Below, piece after piece: positions 8,563-18,900 of a DNA stretch of 64,000 bases. The first letter of the stretch is position 1, and each line of letters starts with the position of its first letter. The stretch lies in NCBI GenBank assembly GCA_031422315.1, contig JANOQN010000085.1, forward strand, positions 62,001-126,000, written 5' to 3'. The notes below the pieces were generated by a model that worked only from the letters and a program-made list of their open reading frames with translations, was not told the DNA's origin and did no database searches. The position numbers and the translations under genes are program-made. The DNA comes from JANNYA01 sp031422315. Lineage in GTDB: Bacteria; Pseudomonadota; Gammaproteobacteria; Xanthomonadales; SZUA-5.

Positions 8563-10833
8563 TCAAGCCAAAACCGACACCCGATCCCGCTGTAAAAACT
8601 CAGTAATTTGCTCGGCGTTGAGCGGTTTAGAAATCAAATAGCCTTGCGCTTCGTCGCAGTTTTGTGCGCTCAAATAATCGAGCTGCGCAGTTGTTTCAAC
8701 GCCTTCTGCTACCGCATTGAGTTTGAGCACATGTGCCATCGCGATAATGATGTTGACGATGGTGGCATCGTCCGGATCAGTGCTCAGATCGCGAATGAAA
8801 GACTTATCGATTTTAAGTTTGTGAATTGGCAATCGGCGCAAATAGCTCAGCGATGAATAGCCGGTACCGAAATCATCTACCGCAATCGTCACGCCTAAAT
8901 CGCCGAGGGATTTGAGCAACGCGATGGATTGCTCTGGATCTGCCATTAGCACGCTTTCGGTCAACTCAATTTCCAACACCGAACCGGGTAGGGAAAATTC
9001 CGTCAGTAGTTCTGGCACGCGCGTAGCGAAATCCCCGCGCTGGAGTTGAATTGGCGAAACGTTAACGGCGACGCCAATATCTCCGAGCCCCATCGATCGC
9101 CAAGCCTGGCATTGCGCTAATGCCTCGCGCACGACCCAATTGCCGACCGGCACGATCAAGCCAGTTTGCTCAAGAATTGGAATAAATTTATCAGGCTGCA
9201 CCATGCCCCAGGATTTACTGCGCCAACGCAGCAGCGCCTCAACCCTCAGCACGCGCTGGGTGGTGACTGACCAAATCGGCTGATAGTGCAGCTCGAACTC
9301 ATCGCGCTCCAGTGCGCGCCGGAGTGCAGTTTCCATGTTGACGCGTTCACGCGCCGCGCTGTCATCGCTACCGGTTGAAAGATGTACGCCATCACCGCCC
9401 AAGGCTTTAACCACCTGCATCGCGCTTACTGCTGCGCGCAAAATGGTATCGGGCGCATTGCCGTGATCGGGCGCAATCGCCACGCCCAAGCATGCAGTGA
9501 CGACGAGTTCGGTTGCCAGCACACTGACTGGTTCATTGACCGCCAACAGAACGCGTTTGGCCACTTCTAAGGCATCATCGCTGGATTCAACTGTGTCTAG
9601 CACTACCACGAACTCATCGCCGCCAAAGCGTGCGACCACATCCAGCTCGCGAATATTATTGGCAATGCGCAGCGCCAATACCCGCAGCAGTTCATCGCCC
9701 GCGCCGTGGCCAAGGCTTTCATTGACCTGCAAAAAGCGATCTACGTTAATAAAGATCAACCCGCACTGACGATTATTTTGCAGGCTCTGCGCAATACTTC
9801 GACTGAGCTGCGACATAAATGCAAGCCGATTCGGCAGGCCGGTCATTGGGTCAAAATTAGTAAGGTGGCGAACTTCAATTTCGGCGCGTTTGCGCTCGGT
9901 TAAATCGTTTAACACCGCCACCACGTAAGCCGCTTCGCCGGGCCGCGCAGGAATTAACGAAAGTTCGGCGCTAACAAAAAAGTCGGCGCCTGATTTGCGC
10001 CGCAACCACAGCTCTCCCGACCATGCGCCTAAATCAAAGGTCCGCTGCAGCAATGAGTTGAGCAAAGCGGGTTCTAGCCTGGCGGATCCAAGCGCTTCCC
10101 AGTGCAGGCTTTGTAGGTCTTCTGATGCGTAATCGCTCATGCGTTCGAATGCGGGATTGACCGTTTGAAACGAGCCATCCAGCGCCACCACCGCGACGCC
10201 TTCGGCAATGCTGTGCAGCGCTTCTTGGGCAATTAGCAGCTGCCGTTCTGCATTGCGTGCACCGGTAATATCGACTGCTGTGCCTGACATGCGGGTCGCT
10301 TCGCCGGCCTCGTTGCGCGCCACAATTTTACCGCGCGAACGCACCCACACATATTCGCCTTCGGGCGCGCGAATACGGTGTTCAGAGTCAAACTCTGTGG
10401 TTTCTCCGCTAATGTGGCGACGCATACGCAATGCAACTGCCTCTAGATCGTCAGGGTGTAACGCATTGGTTTTCCACTGATCTAATGAGATCAACATGTC
10501 GGTTCTAGCGCCAAACAGTTTGACGCCGGATCGATGCAGCGTATTGCTGACCAAATTAAGATCCCAATACAAGCTACCACTCGCCCACAGGCAAAGCGAG
10601 AGTCGGTCTTCTTGGACTTTTAACTTAGCAATTTCAACGCGTTGCGCGTACTGGCGCACCCAAAGGTAGACCAGCGCACTCAGCCCAATTAGCGCAATCG
10701 CTAAGCTGATCATGCGGTGGTTGTTAGACTCTGCTCCGGCATCCAACGCGCTGACGGACGCCACCACAGGCACAAGCCCGGCAAAGGCTAGCGCCAGCGT
10801 TTCTGGCTTGATGAATGGCTTTAGGCGATGCAA
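8563..10833 (-). CDS. PAS-PAS-GGDEF-EAL c-di-GMP turnover protein
   Basis: A 756-residue membrane-associated signalling protein. Two hydrophobic segments (about 13-32 and 40-61) are followed by two PAS domains: one with its C-terminal cap around GTAVDITGARNAERQL, the second ending near VAVLNDLTERKRAE. A GGDEF domain (RFGGDEFVVV, Gly at about 404) has an upstream RELD five residues before it, so the inhibitory I-site is intact. The EAL domain has VEALLRW (Glu about 532), DDFGTGYSSL, KIDKSFI and EGVET, all consistent with active phosphodiesterase. Net activity cannot be predicted. The start is a TTG with no clear ribosome-binding site, so the N-terminus is uncertain. It lies 30 bases downstream of the lipoprotein gene. 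Confidence 0.93.
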   Translation of the reverse strand: MHRLKPFIKPETLALAFAGLVPVVASVSALDAGAESNNHRMISLAIALIGLSALVYLWVRQYAQRVEIAKLKVQEDRLSLCLWASGSLYWDLNLVSNTLHRSGVKLFGARTDMLISLDQWKTNALHPDDLEAVALRMRRHISGETTEFDSEHRIRAPEGEYVWVRSRGKIVARNEAGEATRMSGTAVDITGARNAERQLLIAQEALHSIAEGVAVVALDGSFQTVNPAFERMSDYASEDLQSLHWEALGSARLEPALLNSLLQRTFDLGAWSGELWLRRKSGADFFVSAELSLIPARPGEAAYVVAVLNDLTERKRAEIEVRHLTNFDPMTGLPNRLAFMSQLSRSIAQSLQNNRQCGLIFINVDRFLQVNESLGHGAGDELLRVLALRIANNIRELDVVARFGGDEFVVVLDTVESSDDALEVAKRVLLAVNEPVSVLATELVVTACLGVAIAPDHGNAPDTILRAAVSAMQVVKALGGDGVHLSTGSDDSAARERVNMETALRRALERDEFELHYQPIWSVTTQRVLRVEALLRWRSKSWGMVQPDKFIPILEQTGLIVPVGNWVVREALAQCQAWRSMGLGDIGVAVNVSPIQLQRGDFATRVPELLTEFSLPGSVLEIELTESVLMADPEQSIALLKSLGDLGVTIAVDDFGTGYSSLSYLRRLPIHKLKIDKSFIRDLSTDPDDATIVNIIIAMAHVLKLNAVAEGVETTAQLDYLSAQNCDEAQGYLISKPLNAEQITEFLQRDRVSVLA

Positions 10834-10863
10834 AACGTCGGCTGCCGAGCTTTCGTAGCGGCG

Positions 10864-11220
10864 TTATTTGCAGCGATAAGCGCGATAGCGGCGCTCGCCG
10901 CCTGCTAGTTCAGAACTCGGCGCAATCGTGTCCGCACCCAACTCGACTGCGGAGTTTCGCGCTAAAGCCTCAACTTCATCGAGCACCTTAGTGCGTTCGC
11001 GCTTGATCGAAAGAATACGATCCTCGACCGACGCGGTGATTTCGCCCTTATCCTCGCAGGAACTGAGGCTATCGCTGGCGTCCATCACGCGAATGCGTTT
11101 TGCCGCATCTTCGAGCTTGACCCACGTGCAGCCTTGAATGCCAACGCAAAGTAGCGCCGCCGTGATAAATCCGCACACAATTGGAGCACGGATTGGACTT
11201 CGGTTTGGTGTTGAGCTCAT
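10864..11220 (-). CDS. DUF4156 family lipoprotein
   Basis: 118 residues from ATG 11220, which has GGAA at suitable spacing; a longer frame to 11280 lacks one. A hydrophobic segment ends in CVGIQGCTWVKL, a plausible lipobox with Cys lipidation. The mature part contains RIRVMDASDSLSSCEDKGEI and ends RRYRAYRCK, a layout typical of small DUF4156 outer-membrane lipoproteins of unknown function. Two further cysteines (SSC, YRC) may pair. It is probably transcribed with the GGDEF-EAL gene, although no functional link is known. Confidence 0.8.
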   Translation of the reverse strand: MSSTPNRSPIRAPIVCGFITAALLCVGIQGCTWVKLEDAAKRIRVMDASDSLSSCEDKGEITASVEDRILSIKRERTKVLDEVEALARNSAVELGADTIAPSSELAGGERRYRAYRCK

Positions 11221-11517
11221 GAGCATTTCCAGTTGAGTGAAGCGTTGTGCTGCGATGGGGTTAATGAGCTGATACTGCATCAGCGGCCGCAGCCTAGACC
11301 GTTAAACTGTAGGCTAGCCTGAATTGTCGAGAGAATTTACAAAGGCAGTCAAATAAATAACGATGTTGGCGTTCTGCTTGCACAACGTATTCACAAGTCG
11401 CACGCCCAAGCGCATCAATCGTTAACAAACTGAGTCAAGTTAGGGCGCTATGATCCCGGCGAGTGGGCCTGAGAGGCTGTATCCAACACGTTTGTTGGTC
11501 AATTGTTTGGGGGTGAT

Positions 11518-12387
11518 ATGGCGGGCTTTGTTATCGTGATGTGCGGTGTATCCGGCAAAGATGCGCGAATGGTTGAAATCGTGGTGTCGCGCGCGCCGAA
11601 TATGAAATACAAATACGAGCTCGTGCAAGCAGCGAACGCCAGTCGTTGCGATATCGTTTTGATGGACGCCCAGGCATCCACCGCAAAAGGTGAGTTGGCC
11701 GCGCTGCAAGCTAAATTTGGCAAGATGCCGGTCATTTACATATCCGACGACGGCACGCTAGGCGAACCACCCTATCGGATCGTTCGAAGAACGCTGCTAT
11801 TGAATGTGCTGCGAACGTTAGATGAGATCGGCAATGTGCAGATGCGCGGCGTAGTCGGAGCCCCTGCTGCACCCGCTAGCACATCGGTGAATGTGAGCGG
11901 CGTTCAAGCGAACTCAACTTCAGCGCCAATCGCCGCGCCAATTGAATCGCGCAAGCTAGAGCCACTTTCGGCATTGATCGTTGATGACAGTTTGACGGTT
12001 CGCACGCAGCTACAAGGTGCGCTGGATCGTATTGGTATTAAAGGTCAGCTGGCGGATGGTGGTCAAGCCGCGATTGAATCCGTGCAAAGACAGCGCTTTG
12101 AGCTGATTTTTTTAGACGTAGTGATGCCAGGCATGGATGGCTACACGCTGTGTCGACAGATTAAAAGCGCACCAACCACACGCAATACGCCGATTGTGAT
12201 GCTGACGTCGCGTTCGTCACCGTTTGATCGCGCGCGTGGTGCGCTAGCCGGCTGCGATACTTACCTGACTAAGCCAATTGATTTGAAATCGTTCTATCGC
12301 GCCGTTGATAAAGTTTTACTCAAAGCTTTTAAAGATAATCGCGATTTAATGACCGAACGCGGGTATAAAACGCTAGCGCTGGGCTAA
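11518..12387 (+). CDS. tandem receiver protein (pseudo-REC plus REC), PilG-like, system A
   Basis: First gene of chemosensory system A. ATG 11518 is preceded by GGGGGTG; ATG 11503 is less well placed. Residues 1-105 look like a degenerate receiver: hydrophobic beta strands FVIVMCG, CDIVLMD and MPVIYIS, but no Asp pair and no KP lysine (RRT instead). A low-complexity Ala/Ser linker of about 40 residues follows. The C-terminal receiver (about 150-280) is complete: LIVDDSLTVR, IFLDVVMPGMDG, MLTSR and LTKP. It should accept phosphate from the ChpA-like kinase 4 kb downstream. PilG of the canonical system has only one receiver, so this is a divergent fusion. Confidence 0.85.
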   Translation: MAGFVIVMCGVSGKDARMVEIVVSRAPNMKYKYELVQAANASRCDIVLMDAQASTAKGELAALQAKFGKMPVIYISDDGTLGEPPYRIVRRTLLLNVLRTLDEIGNVQMRGVVGAPAAPASTSVNVSGVQANSTSAPIAAPIESRKLEPLSALIVDDSLTVRTQLQGALDRIGIKGQLADGGQAAIESVQRQRFELIFLDVVMPGMDGYTLCRQIKSAPTTRNTPIVMLTSRSSPFDRARGALAGCDTYLTKPIDLKSFYRAVDKVLLKAFKDNRDLMTERGYKTLALG

Positions 12388-12447
12388 CGGGTAGCAAGTT
12401 TCCTAAACGTTTTTTTGCCAGACAGTTTTTGATTTGGAGTTTTTGCA

Positions 12448-12810
12448 ATGAGTAAGAAAGTATTAGTAGTTGATGATTCCCCAGTCGAACTGGCTAATCT
12501 CAAATCGCTGTTAAATGACCATGGCTATCAGACGGTTTTGGCGACCACCGGGCGGGAATGCATCGAACGCGCGCTTTCTGAGCAGCCTAGCTTGATTTTG
12601 CTCGATATCATCATGCCGGACATGGATGGCTACGAAGCCTGCCGTAAACTGCGCGCGGATCCTAAAACAAAAGGCATTCCGGTGGTTTTTGTTTCCAGCA
12701 AAAATCAAAAAGCGGATCATTTGTGGGCTTCTATGCAGGGTGCAAAAGCGCTGCTGTGCAAGCCCTACACTTCAGAGCAAATTTTGCAGACGGTTCGTAC
12801 TTACACTTAA
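12448..12810 (+). CDS. single-domain response regulator, PilH-like, system A
   Basis: A 120-residue stand-alone receiver with all phosphorylation residues: VLVVDDSPVE, LILLDIIMPDMDG, VFVSSK and LCKPY. The layout and sequence match PilH, which in Pseudomonas works as phosphate sink or antagonist in twitching. It is preceded by GGAG and sits 60 bases after the tandem receiver gene and 12 before the CheW-like gene, so the five genes 11518-19561 form one operon. It is distinct from the second PilH at 27472. Confidence 0.88.
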   Translation: MSKKVLVVDDSPVELANLKSLLNDHGYQTVLATTGRECIERALSEQPSLILLDIIMPDMDGYEACRKLRADPKTKGIPVVFVSSKNQKADHLWASMQGAKALLCKPYTSEQILQTVRTYT

Positions 12811-12822
12811 AAGGCAAGGCTC

Positions 12823-13308
12823 ATGCAGCAGCAAATTGTTGAAGCTGCAAGCCCGGCCACTTTGGGTGGCGAGCTGCGCTATAGTTTTAGAATTACCAGC
12901 ACGCACCCCAGCTTAGTTTTGAGAAACGGCGTAGTCTCTGAACTACATTACGGCGTGCGGCCCGCTTATGTGCCGAATTCTCCGGGTTGGTTTCGCGGAA
13001 TTATGAATCGTCGTGGCGCGTTGGTGCCGGTTTTTGACGTAACCCAATGGCTAGGCCTTGGGCGTGACGCAAGCACAGAGAGGCGTGGGCTTTTGCTTGT
13101 GGATTTGCCACCGAAAACTGCCGGTCTTTGGATTTTGGGCGAACCTAAACTGATGACCTTGATCCGCGCCGAAGAAGCGGATTTATCTGTGTTTCCAGAC
13201 TCTTTTCATCCTTTCATTTCTGGCGTATTCGACAGCGATGATGGTTTTTGTTTTGAATTTGATCACGAGATGTGGTTTCGAGTTGCGGGTGGCCGCTCGA
13301 ATATTTAG
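12823..13308 (+). CDS. CheW-like scaffold protein, PilI-like, system A
   Basis: A 161-residue CheW-domain protein. The VRPAYVPNSPGWFRGIMNRRGALVPVFD region is the typical CheW core (PNxPxWxxGxxNxRGxxxPVFD). CheW/PilI proteins couple the methyl-accepting receptor to the CheA-type kinase. Its place between a PilH-like gene and the PilJ-like receptor supports the PilI role. AAGGCAAGG precedes the start. It is clearly diverged from the 192-residue PilI of system B at 27910. Confidence 0.87.
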   Translation: MQQQIVEAASPATLGGELRYSFRITSTHPSLVLRNGVVSELHYGVRPAYVPNSPGWFRGIMNRRGALVPVFDVTQWLGLGRDASTERRGLLLVDLPPKTAGLWILGEPKLMTLIRAEEADLSVFPDSFHPFISGVFDSDDGFCFEFDHEMWFRVAGGRSNI

Positions 13309-13397
13309 CGGTGTGATTGAAATTACGTTTTTGTCGAACGGCCGATTGCGGCCTACTGTAATTAACCGTTGTGAATTAACTGTTGTGAGGGCTTGGC

Positions 13398-15932
13398 ATG
13401 AAACTATTTGGATCAATTCGTTCGCGCGTGCTGTTTGGAACCTTAGCGCTTGCGCTGATTCCACTTATTATCGCATCGCTAATTATTGGGATATTAAGCC
13501 TTCGATCCGCACGCAGCAGCGTCGGTGAGCGCGTTGAAAGCCAGCTGGAATCTTTGCGTGTTACCCAGGCTTCGCAAATCTCCGCATACTTTGAAGGCTT
13601 AGCTGACACCATGCGCGTGCTAGCGGCGAACCCTTCGATTAAATCGAGCTTTAAAGAGTTGGATGCAGCGTTTGCTTCATTGCCTGGCAGCACATTAGCG
13701 AGTGAAGCTGAGCAACGCGCTGCGGTACTAAAATTCTTTGGCGAACAATTTGGCGCGGAATTTAGCGCCAAGAATTTAGGTCAAAGCTTTGACCCAGCCG
13801 AAATTGTTGCAGCGCTGCCCGCTTCCGCGCTAGCGTTGCAGTACAACTACATCGCACTCAATGCAAGCGCGCTCGGAAGAAAAAATGAATTAATGCAAGC
13901 GCCAGATGGATCCGCCTACAGTGAAGCGCATGGAAGAATTCAGCCGTTTTCCAAAGCTAACGTAGACCAGTACGGCTTTTACGATATTTTCTTCGTTAAC
14001 TTAAATGGTGAAGTGGTTTATAGCTACTTCAAAGAAGCTGACGTTGGTACCTCGCTCATCAATGGATCGTTTGCAAAATCTAATCTTGGTGATGCCTTTC
14101 GTGCCGCGCTCGCATCCAATGACCCACAAAAAATTCACTTCGCTGACTTCAAAGCCTATCTTCCTTCTTACAACGCTCAAGCAGCATTTATGGCAGTACC
14201 GTTGTTTGAAGGCACGACCAAAATCGGCGTGCTGATTACCCAAGCGCCGATTGATCGCATCAACGCGATTATGGTGTTTGAGGAAAAGTGGCAGGAAGCT
14301 GGCTTAGGCGAGAGCGGTCAAGTTCTTTTGGTCGGACCGGATAAGTTCCAGCGCTCAAAGTCGCGCGAATTTCTGACTGATGCTGAGGCCTATCGGACTT
14401 TACTGACTGCGAAGTTCAGCAAAGCAGTTGCCGACAATACCACTGCGCGCGGAACCGACATTGGCGCTGTGAAGGTCGAGTCGCCATCCGTCACCGCAGC
14501 GCTTTCCGGTAAATCAGGGCGATCAACCTACGTCAACCATTTGGGCAATCGGGTGATCGGCACGTATGCGCCGGTGAATGTGTTGGATACCAACTACGCG
14601 ATCCTGGCCGAAATTAGCGAAAAGGAAGCGTTTGCGCCGGTGAATCAGCTTGTTAAAAATATCGGTTTTTTCGGATTTTTGACGGCGGGTGTTTTGGGAA
14701 TTCTTGGTTTTGTGTTCGCCAACCAATTGGCCAATTCGATTAATAAGCCCATCAAGGCGCTGCAATCCACCATGCAGGAAGTTGCCAGTGGTAAAATGGA
14801 TGCCCGCACGAATATGCAGCCGACGGATGAGTTGGGTCAGCTAGGAAATGTGTTCGATAATTTGTTGGATGAGCGCGTTTCTACGCTGGTGCAATCAGCG
14901 CATGAAAATGAAGTGCTGAATAACTCAGTGATTGACATCATGCAGTCCCTAGGATCACTCGCGCAAAACGATTTGACGGTCAAAATTCCAGTCACTGGGG
15001 ACGTAACCGGCGCAATTTCGGATGCTATTAACTTAGTGACGACAGAAACCAGCAGCGCGCTGCGGCAAGTTCTGAATATTTCCACCAACGTAGCGCGCGC
15101 CTCGACCATGGTTCGCCAGCGTTCGACCGAAGTGGCAGCTGCCGCTGAGAAGAACATGCTGGAAATTTCCGAAGCTAGCCGCGAGCTTGAAACTTCCGCG
15201 CGTGCGCTGGATCAAATTGCCGGGCAAGCGCAATCGGCCAACCGAGCCGCTGAAAAAGCCATTGTCGCAACTTCATCAGCGTTGAAAATCGTGAGTGAAA
15301 CGGTGCAGGGTGTTACGCAATCGCGCGATCAGATTCGCGAGACGGAAAAACGCCTTAAACGCTTGGGCGAGCGCACCCAGGAAATTAACTCGGTGGTCGG
15401 CATCATCAATCAGATCGCCGAACGCACGTCGGTATTGGCGCTCAACGCCGGTATGCAGGCCGCCGCCGCCGGTGAAGCAGGCCGCGGATTTGCACTGGTG
15501 GCCGATGAAGTCAAGCGCCTCGCAGAAAGTGCGCGTGATGCAACTCGCCAAATCGGCACGCTTGTCAACGGCATTCAAGCCGATACGGTTGACACGATGC
15601 GCACCATGAATGAAACGATTGCCCAGGTGGTGGACATTTCCAAGCTGGCCGAGCGCGCAGGCGAACAGATGGAGCAAACACTGTCCGTTACTGACGGTTT
15701 GGTGAGCACAGTGCGTGAAATCACCAGCACCACCGCAGCGCAAGCTGCGACCTCGAATATCTTGCTCAAACGCGCGCAAACCATCGATCAAACCAGTAAA
15801 GAAACCTTGACCCAGCTAACCGCGCAGCGCGAAGAAACCGCGCGCTTGATGCAGTATTCCAAAGCACTGGTCGACACCGTGCGTGTTTTCAAACTGCCGG
15901 GTGATGATCAAAATACCGGCAGCGCGGCATGA
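13398..15932 (+). CDS. methyl-accepting chemotaxis receptor with large periplasmic sensor, PilJ-like, system A
   Basis: An 844-residue receptor. TM1 is at about 12-34. A large periplasmic region of about 380 residues has features of a double Cache sensor (FYDIFFVNLNGEVVYS, GESGQVLLVGPD, GNRVIGTYAPV), and TM2 is at about 418-440. A HAMP domain (INKPIKALQSTMQEVASGKM) and a second HAMP-like segment follow, then the signalling hairpin with tip AERTSVLALNAGMQAAAAGE and GRGFALVADEVKRLAESARD. Canonical PilJ has a different, smaller sensor. The ligand is unknown. Its stop overlaps the ChpA-like start by four bases (ATGA). Confidence 0.9.
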   Translation: MKLFGSIRSRVLFGTLALALIPLIIASLIIGILSLRSARSSVGERVESQLESLRVTQASQISAYFEGLADTMRVLAANPSIKSSFKELDAAFASLPGSTLASEAEQRAAVLKFFGEQFGAEFSAKNLGQSFDPAEIVAALPASALALQYNYIALNASALGRKNELMQAPDGSAYSEAHGRIQPFSKANVDQYGFYDIFFVNLNGEVVYSYFKEADVGTSLINGSFAKSNLGDAFRAALASNDPQKIHFADFKAYLPSYNAQAAFMAVPLFEGTTKIGVLITQAPIDRINAIMVFEEKWQEAGLGESGQVLLVGPDKFQRSKSREFLTDAEAYRTLLTAKFSKAVADNTTARGTDIGAVKVESPSVTAALSGKSGRSTYVNHLGNRVIGTYAPVNVLDTNYAILAEISEKEAFAPVNQLVKNIGFFGFLTAGVLGILGFVFANQLANSINKPIKALQSTMQEVASGKMDARTNMQPTDELGQLGNVFDNLLDERVSTLVQSAHENEVLNNSVIDIMQSLGSLAQNDLTVKIPVTGDVTGAISDAINLVTTETSSALRQVLNISTNVARASTMVRQRSTEVAAAAEKNMLEISEASRELETSARALDQIAGQAQSANRAAEKAIVATSSALKIVSETVQGVTQSRDQIRETEKRLKRLGERTQEINSVVGIINQIAERTSVLALNAGMQAAAAGEAGRGFALVADEVKRLAESARDATRQIGTLVNGIQADTVDTMRTMNETIAQVVDISKLAERAGEQMEQTLSVTDGLVSTVREITSTTAAQAATSNILLKRAQTIDQTSKETLTQLTAQREETARLMQYSKALVDTVRVFKLPGDDQNTGSAA

Positions 15933-18900
15933 GTTCGATTTCGCCAGCGGCCGTTGAAGAGCTGCTCGCGCAGCTTGATCCATGGCTCGCGATGCTCAGT
16001 GCGCAGCCGACTGAGTTTGATGACTTGTGCGTTGAGTTAAACCAAGAGCTTGCGGCATGCACTAAGCAATACGCGCAAGAATGCCAAGCGCTTAATCTGC
16101 GCGGGCTGTCGAACTGCTTTATGCTGCTGGTGCGCGGCTTGGAGCAGCTCGAAAAAGCGCGCGCACCGATTAGTGAAGATGACAGCGCGCAGCTGATTTT
16201 GTGGCTGAGCGGCGTGCAGTCATATTTGCGATTGGAGCTTGTTGAGCCTAGCTGCTTAGTGACAGATTTGACCGAGCTTAGGTGGATGCCAAAGCTAGCG
16301 CCGGCATTGATTGAGGCGCTGAGCTTGCGCTTGCAAGAGGGCTTGGCACTCTTGCCGATGCAAGTGAGTGTGGCTGCTGAAGTAGTCGAAACTGTTAAAG
16401 TTTCAGAATCTGACTCGATAGACGCAATCGACGTAGATGCACTGCAAGGTTTCACATTCGATGATGACGACGCCTTAGGCAACGCGCCAGCTGGTACAGA
16501 AATTGACGAAGAAATTGGTTTCACTGATGAACCTATTGATTTCGTCAACTTAGCCGGTTTAGCTGAGTCAGATGAAAGCGAATCGCTCGTCGACGATCCA
16601 GTAAATCGCGAAGCATCGGCAATGCCTGCGCTCGCGTTTGGCGCAGAACCGAGTGATGATGATGCGGGCCCCGTTTGGATTGCCACTGAAGAATTCCAGC
16701 TGGTCACCGAAACTGTGCAAGCGCGGCTTTTGCCGACGCTCACCGCACTGGCGTCTGATCCAGCGTCGCTTGCTGATAACTACGTTGAGACGTGCTATCA
16801 AATTGAGCTGCTAGGTAACGCATTTGAAGTGTTGAGTTTGCCGAATGCCTCGCAAATGACTGCGCGGTTGCTGAGTGTTTTGCACGCCCCGGGAGCGGAC
16901 TTCCCTGCGCTTATTCTGGCGCGTGCGCCCGCACTGATGAGTTGGGTTGTGGCATTAGTCGATTTTTGCGATAACCCCGACAGCAGTGACGCTAGAGCGT
17001 TAATTGTCGATACGATTGCCCACGAAGATTGGATTGCGCCGCAGTCGTCAGCTGAAGTGCAGGCACTCGCGATAGAACTTGCGCGAATTCACGTCGGGCT
17101 TGATCCTAAGCTCAAACAAGCTCGGAAAATTGAAGTCACTGATGCCGATATGCTGCTTAGCCCGGCTTCGGATGTCATGCATAACGTGCTGCAAGGCATG
17201 CTGATGGAGCTTCCGGGTAATGCGCAAAGCTTGAGCGAAAGCATTGCCGAGTTCATAAGCAGCGGCGATATTGATGCGATTGATCAGGCGCGCCGAGTCG
17301 CGCATACGCTCAAGGGCGATGCCAATACCGTAGGCATTCGCGGCATTGCAACGTTGACCCACGCGCTGGAAGATATTTTCATTGAAGTGGCGAAGAATCC
17401 CGGCGTGCCGGCGAAAAATTTCGCGAATCTGATGACCCAAGCGGCCGATTGCGTCTCCGAAATGGCGGATCACGTATTAGGCCGCGGCGAACCGCCCGAG
17501 GACGCCCGCGAAATCGCACAGGAAGTGTTGTTGGTAGCGAACCAGCTGATGGATGGTGAAAGCATCGCTGAGCTCACGCTAGCGGGCCCGGCGCGCGCAA
17601 GTGAACTTGCAGATGACGTTGATGTCGCAGGCATTGGCGATGATTCCACTAACGCGCAAGACAAACCCGCGCCGCAGCTGGTCAAATTCACGCCGCAAGC
17701 CAAAGTTTTGGACACTGCCGGTGTGGTAGACGTGCCGATGCTGCAAATTCCGGCTGACGTGTTGGATCGCTTACTAGATTTCTCATCGGAAGCGCTGATA
17801 TTGCTGCGCCAAATCGATACCCAGATCAAAACGGTCGACGAAAGCCAAGTCGAAATGGGCCGCCAGCGTTTGCAGTCAGAAGTGTATCTAGCCGATTTGG
17901 ATAAACTGATTTCGATTCGCGGCGCGGCGCTGCAATCGGCGCGTGTCAAAGGCGACGTCGATCCGCTTGAGCTGGATCAATACAACGAGCTGTACATGGT
18001 TTCGCGTCGTTTGGTGGAAGCCAATTCAGACGAACAAACCGCCAAGCAAGCCATTGAAGTCGCCGCGCGCAGGCTCACCGGCTTGGTCAACGATCAGGAA
18101 AAAGTACAGCTCGAATTGCAGGATCAGCTGATGCGCACCAGGCGCGTGCCAGTGCGTGAATTCGTTGGACGATTCCAGCGTGCAGTGCGGCAGACTGCAA
18201 AAATGCTGGATAAAGAAGTCGAGTTGATCGTTAACGGCCAAGACACTTTGATCGATAGATTGCAGATGGAAAATCTGATTGATCCGCTCATGCATGCGCT
18301 ACGAAATGCGGTCGATCACGGCATCGAACAGCAAAATATGCGCATGACGCGCAGCAAGCCCATCGTCGGCAAAGTCACGCTCAGTTTTAATCGCGATAAT
18401 CAGTTCGTCACCGTCAAGCTCGTTGATGATGGCGCTGGGCTCAATTACGATCGAATCCGCGCCAAAGCGATCAGCCGGGGCCTGATTGGTGCTGGCGATA
18501 GCATCACTGAAGATGATCTAGCGCAAGTGATTTTGCTGCCTGGTTTCTCGACCAAAGAAGAAGTTACCCAGGTTTCAGGCCGCGGTATTGGTCTGGACGT
18601 GGTGTATCAGCGCATTCAAGACTTGCGCGGCTCGTTGCAAATACGCTCCAAGCAGGGCGCTGGCACGACGATGGATATTTATCTGCCGACCAGCACTAAC
18701 TCGCAATACGTCGCGCTAGCAAAAATTAGTCCGACTAATTGGGTCGCGGTTGCGACTGATACCGTCGAAAGTTTTCAGCTTATTGAACCGGCGAACTGCT
18801 CGCTGGTGGGCGATCAGCTCAAGTGGCTGCACGATGGCCAGCTGTTGAATGTCAGTGATTTAGCCGCGCTCACGCTTGGTCAGCGTACCCAAGCAACGCT

